Positions 13,300-15,597 of a stretch of 15,597 nt of DNA are shown here, one piece after another. The translations under genes were made by a program, and so were the position numbers. How positions within the stretch are numbered: the stretch's first letter is position 1; every line of letters begins with the position of its first letter. The stretch spans positions 1 to 15,597 of the forward strand of contig DATMJW010000012.1 of assembly GCA_035553355.1 (NCBI GenBank), read 5' to 3'. This DNA is from Gaiellasilicea sp035553355. GTDB taxonomy: Bacteria > Actinomycetota > Thermoleophilia > Gaiellales > Gaiellaceae. Below the pieces are notes generated by a model that was not told where the DNA came from, searched no databases, and was given only the letters and a program-made list of their open reading frames with translations.

Positions 13300-13321
13300 T
13301 CCGTGCCGGCTTCGTGACGAA
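13300..13321. repeat. 22-base element, copy 2 (upstream of rnhB)
   Basis: On the minus strand it runs from TTCGTCACGAAG into CCGGCACGGA, 19 of 22 positions identical to the element at 10099-10120. It lies 15 bases past the lipoprotein stop and 20 bases upstream of the TAGAGT hexamer. Its left half also contains the small palindrome TTCGTCACGAA. Confidence 0.4.
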
Positions 13322-13336
13322 TCTGCGGAAAGAGCG

Positions 13337-13672
13337 TCAGAGACCGACGGTGCAGCCGGCGTCGCGGCGCGCGAGGCGCACGTCGACGTCGCGCAGCTCG
13401 CGATCGACGCGGACCTCGAACCAGTCGCAGCCGCCGCTCCGCCGCCGGACGGCGCAGGTGAACTCGTTCGTCTCGACCTCCCGGAACCACGTCGACGCCG
13501 CGTCGCTGCAGTTCACGTCGTCGGCCAGGTACGTGTCGCCGGCCAGCGTGCGAAGGTGCTTCTGCACCTCCTGGCGCGCATCCCGCTGCTGCGGATCCTC
13601 GCTGCGGCAGCCGGTGAGGAGGACGATCGCGACCGCCGCGAGCGCGGCGGCTGCGCTACGCCTTCTCTTCAG
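13337..13672 (-). CDS. Small cysteine-rich lipoprotein, function unknown
   Basis: A 111-residue predicted lipoprotein. The n-region KRRR is followed by a hydrophobic h-region (about 7-19) and a lipobox LTGC with the lipidated cysteine at 22. The mature part (about 90 residues) has four further cysteines (55, 73, 82, 107), suggesting two disulfides. The pattern NC...EFTCAVRR...FEVRVDRELRDVDV loosely recalls small actinobacterial DUF4333-like exported domains, but I do not assign a family. In this frame there is no ATG, GTG or TTG near the signal peptide; the CTG at 13672, inside the last codons of rplS, gives exactly a normal signal sequence. The only upstream in-frame ATG is at 14056, deep in rplS. 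It overlaps rplS by 17 bases and precedes rnhB by 69 bases. Confidence 0.7.
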   Translation of the reverse strand: MKRRRSAAAALAAVAIVLLTGCRSEDPQQRDARQEVQKHLRTLAGDTYLADDVNCSDAASTWFREVETNEFTCAVRRRSGGCDWFEVRVDRELRDVDVRLARRDAGCTVGL

Positions 13673-14222
13673 CGGGCGCGTCGGCCGACGGCTCGTCGGC
13701 GGGCGCCTCGTCCGCGGACGGCTCGGCGGCCGTCGCCTCGGGCGCGGCGGCCTCCGTCGCGGGCTCGGCCTCGGCGGCCGCCGTCTCCTCGACGACCGGC
13801 TCCTCGACGACGTCCGCCGGCTCCGAGGCGGTCGGCGCCGCCTCCGTCGTCGCGAGCGACCGGGCCTGGCCCGGCGCCGGCCGCAACTCGCGGACGCGCG
13901 CCTTCTTCCCGACCTTGCCGCGGAGGTAGTAGAGCTTCGCGCGGTTGACGTCGCCGATCGCCGCGACCTCGATCTTCTCGATCTTCGGCGAGTGCACCGG
14001 GAACGTCCGCTCGACGCCGACGCCGAACGACTGCTTCCGGACGGTGAACGTCTCACGCGCGCCCGATCCCTGCCGCTTGATCACGATCCCCTCGAAGACC
14101 TGCACGCGTCGGCGGGTGCCCTCGATCACCTGGAAGTGGACGCGGACCGTGTCTCCCGCCTTGAAGCGGGGCACGTCCTTGCGCAGCTGGCGCTGCTCGA
14201 TGCTCTCGATGATCGTGCTCAT
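13656..14222 (-). CDS. rplS: Ribosomal protein L19 with long acidic C-terminal tail
   Basis: A 188-residue L19 protein. Residues 1-115 match the usual L19 length and sequence: IIESIEQRQLRKDVPRFKAGDTVRVH, VFEGIVIKR, FTVRKQSFGVGVERTFPVHSP, and AKLYYLRGKVGKKARVRE. L19 lies at the 30S-50S interface. Residues 117-188 form an extra tail built almost only of Ala, Glu, Pro, Thr, Ser, Val and Asp, with near-repeats such as PSADEAPADEPSADAPAEE, ending in EEKA. Codon use continues in the same style, so it is not an obvious frameshift artefact. The ATG at 14222 gives the canonical start; an upstream in-frame extension through lepB is not coding. No clear ribosome site is present; a GC hairpin sits just before the start. 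It lies 65 bases after the signal peptidase gene. Confidence 0.95.
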   Translation of the reverse strand: MSTIIESIEQRQLRKDVPRFKAGDTVRVHFQVIEGTRRRVQVFEGIVIKRQGSGARETFTVRKQSFGVGVERTFPVHSPKIEKIEVAAIGDVNRAKLYYLRGKVGKKARVRELRPAPGQARSLATTEAAPTASEPADVVEEPVVEETAAAEAEPATEAAAPEATAAEPSADEAPADEPSADAPAEEKA

Positions 14223-14231
14223 GGCGAGGGG

Positions 14232-14246
14232 CGGCCCGTCGGGCCG
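14232..14246 (-). promoter_or_regulatory. Leader hairpin just upstream of rplS
   Basis: CGGCCC and GGGCCG pair around a GTC loop (plus-strand reading), 9 bases before the rplS ATG where a ribosome site would normally lie. It could be a weak terminator of the upstream gene or a structure affecting L19 translation. No T run follows. Confidence 0.35.
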
Positions 14247-14253
14247 GTGGAGG

Positions 14254-14259
14254 ATGGTA
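14254..14259 (-). promoter_or_regulatory. Candidate -10 element (TACCAT) for rplS
   Basis: TACCAT on the minus strand lies 31 bases before the rplS ATG and just upstream of the leader hairpin. It fits TANNNT but has no clear -35, so it is tentative. Confidence 0.3.
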
Positions 14260-14287
14260 GCGGATTCCGCCGCCGCGCGGCCGGCGA

Positions 14288-15583
14288 TCAGCGGATCGAG
14301 ATGCGGTTCGGCGGCCAGTACGTCGCGAAGACGTTCCCGATCAGGTTCTCGCGCGGAACCGTCCCCCACTCGCGCGAGTCGCACGACTTCGAGCGGTTGT
14401 CGCCCATCATGAAGTAGTGCCCCTCGGGGATCCGAAAGGTCTCGGACTCGCCGGCGCTGCGGCGGGCGGGCTCGATGTAGGGCTCCTCGAGGCGCTCGCC
14501 GTTGATGAAGACGAAGGTGTCGCCGTTCCGCGGCCTCAGCTCGAGCGTCTCGCCGGGCAGCCCGATCACGCGCTTCACGAACGTCCCGCCCGCGCCGCAG
14601 CGCGCCTGTGCAGCGGGAGGCGTCTCGAAGACGACGATCTCGCCGCGCTCCGGGTCGCGGAAGTGGTAGATGAAGCGGTTCGCGAGGACGCGGTCGGAGA
14701 AGCCGGCCTCGCACCCGTCGGCCGGCCGCGCGCAGTGGAGCGTCGGCTCCATCGACGACGAGGGGATCCGGTACGGGTTCACGACCCACGCCTTGATCGC
14801 GAGCACGATCGCGATCGCGCCGATGATCGTCACGACCCAGTCGATCGTGACGCGCCACCCGTGCGGGAGCCCGCGCGTCAGCCTGTCGACGGGGTTCCGC
14901 GAGTGGTGCTGGCGCTCGGGTACCCGCCGCGACGGCGCCTCCGTCGGATCCGCGACCTCCTGCGGGCGCGACAGATACCACGCGGTGCCGACCGCGAGCC
15001 CCAGCCAGAGCAGGTCGAAGAGCCCGAAGACGAGGTTCAGGTCCTGGCGGAAGAGCCGCCGCATCTCGGCCGAGAAGAGGCCGATCTCGCCCGGGAACTG
15101 CTCCTGCACGATGAGCGCGTAGCTCAGGTACTTCCCGACGAGGACGCCGATCGCCGCCGCGACGGCCGCGGGGATCTGCACCGGGAGCCCGCCGCCACGC
15201 GTGGCGGTGCGTGCTGCCCCGGCGGCCGCGAAGCCGATGCCCCACGCGAGGACGCCGACCTCGTAGTCGGTCGTCTTCACCACGAACGCCCACACGATCG
15301 CGCCCGCGAGCGCGGCGACGAGCGCCGCGAGGAGCGCGAGCACCGGGTTTCCGGCCTCCTCGACGACGCCGGACGGCGTGCCGCTGTCGTGGTTGTCGCC
15401 CGCGAGCCAGCGGTCGTACCGCGAGCGGCGGGCTGGGTCGGTGAGGACGCGGTGCGCGACCTCGAGCTCCCTCGCCCGCTCCCCGTCGGCGCCCACCGCC
15501 TGCCGGTAGTAGGCGGCGTCGATCTCGGCGCGCGTCGCGTCGCGCGGCAGCCCGAGCTGCTCGTAGTAGTCCGTCTCGCTCAC
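14288..15583 (-). CDS. lepB: J-domain-like / membrane module / signal peptidase I fusion protein
   Basis: A single 431-residue frame with three parts. Residues 1-61 resemble a DnaJ domain (SETDYYEQLGLPRDATRAEI, AHRVLTDPARRSRYDRWL), but the HPD tripeptide is absent and the helix II loop is shortened to AVGADGERARE. Residues 78-205 hold about four hydrophobic segments, including a DYEVGVLAWGIG...G-rich-Q module. Residues 245-431 are signal peptidase I: a membrane anchor (248-268), PSSSMEPTL with catalytic Ser277, FVKRVIGLPGE with general base Lys337, and MGDNRSKSCDSREWG (393-407). Four cysteines (284, 291, 329, 401) lie in the exported domain. The peptidase part should process Sec/Tat signal peptides outside the membrane. 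Start GTG 15583 fits a J-domain beginning; the frame is still open at the window edge 14 bases upstream, so a longer protein cannot be ruled out. Confidence 0.92.
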   Translation of the reverse strand: MSETDYYEQLGLPRDATRAEIDAAYYRQAVGADGERARELEVAHRVLTDPARRSRYDRWLAGDNHDSGTPSGVVEEAGNPVLALLAALVAALAGAIVWAFVVKTTDYEVGVLAWGIGFAAAGAARTATRGGGLPVQIPAAVAAAIGVLVGKYLSYALIVQEQFPGEIGLFSAEMRRLFRQDLNLVFGLFDLLWLGLAVGTAWYLSRPQEVADPTEAPSRRVPERQHHSRNPVDRLTRGLPHGWRVTIDWVVTIIGAIAIVLAIKAWVVNPYRIPSSSMEPTLHCARPADGCEAGFSDRVLANRFIYHFRDPERGEIVVFETPPAAQARCGAGGTFVKRVIGLPGETLELRPRNGDTFVFINGERLEEPYIEPARRSAGESETFRIPEGHYFMMGDNRSKSCDSREWGTVPRENLIGNVFATYWPPNRISIR

Positions 15584-15597
15584 GCCGTCTCGCCGAG

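Noticed and set aside
1..15597. CRISPR array, tRNA, riboswitch, transposon ends or integration sites
   Set aside because: All gaps are under about 90 bases, and reading both strands showed no regular repeats, cloverleaf, transposase or recombinase gene. The transhydrogenase and ribosomal leaders show no recognised riboswitch core.

Overview
This 15.6 kb window comes from a GC-rich (roughly 70% G+C) chromosome. Codon use, the gene set and several genes apparently lacking Shine-Dalgarno leaders point to an actinobacterium, most likely of the Thermoleophilia type (Gaiellales/Solirubrobacterales). That placement is an inference from style, not a computed one. Gene density is very high: every intergenic gap is under about 90 bases. 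I see no tRNA, rRNA, CRISPR array, insertion sequence or phage gene.

Left part (1-6505). A minus-strand type IB topoisomerase gene diverges from a plus-strand isocitrate/isopropylmalate-dehydrogenase-like gene. That gene converges, with no spacer, on a small minus-strand HD-GYP phosphodiesterase gene. The HD-GYP gene diverges from a tight plus-strand operon: pntAA-pntAB-pntB (proton-translocating NAD(P) transhydrogenase in three subunits) followed directly by an ornithine cyclodeaminase/mu-crystallin family gene. The theme is NADP(H) supply and use.

Right part (6502-15583) is all on the minus strand. In transcription order: a composite J-like/membrane/signal peptidase I gene, rplS (L19) with a long acidic tail, a small cysteine-rich lipoprotein, rnhB, yraN, htpX, an orphan DNA methyltransferase, comM (yifB), dprA and a DAO-family FAD oxidoreductase. 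The core rplS/lepB/rnhB/yraN/comM/dprA is the familiar actinobacterial cluster. Here lepB lies before rplS rather than after it, and htpX plus the methyltransferase sit between yraN and comM.

Most notable observations: (1) signal peptidase I fused to an N-terminal J-domain-like segment that lacks the HPD tripeptide, with a multi-helix membrane module between them; (2) two genes (the lipoprotein and yraN) whose best starts are CTG codons overlapping the preceding gene; (3) an IDH-like enzyme that keeps the metal ligands but appears to lack the catalytic lysine; (4) a methyltransferase upstream of comM-dprA, suggesting a link to DNA uptake; (5) a 22-base near-identical element in the gaps before comM and before rnhB; and (6) a recurring TAGANT hexamer 6-9 bases before four start codons, consistent with leaderless promoters.
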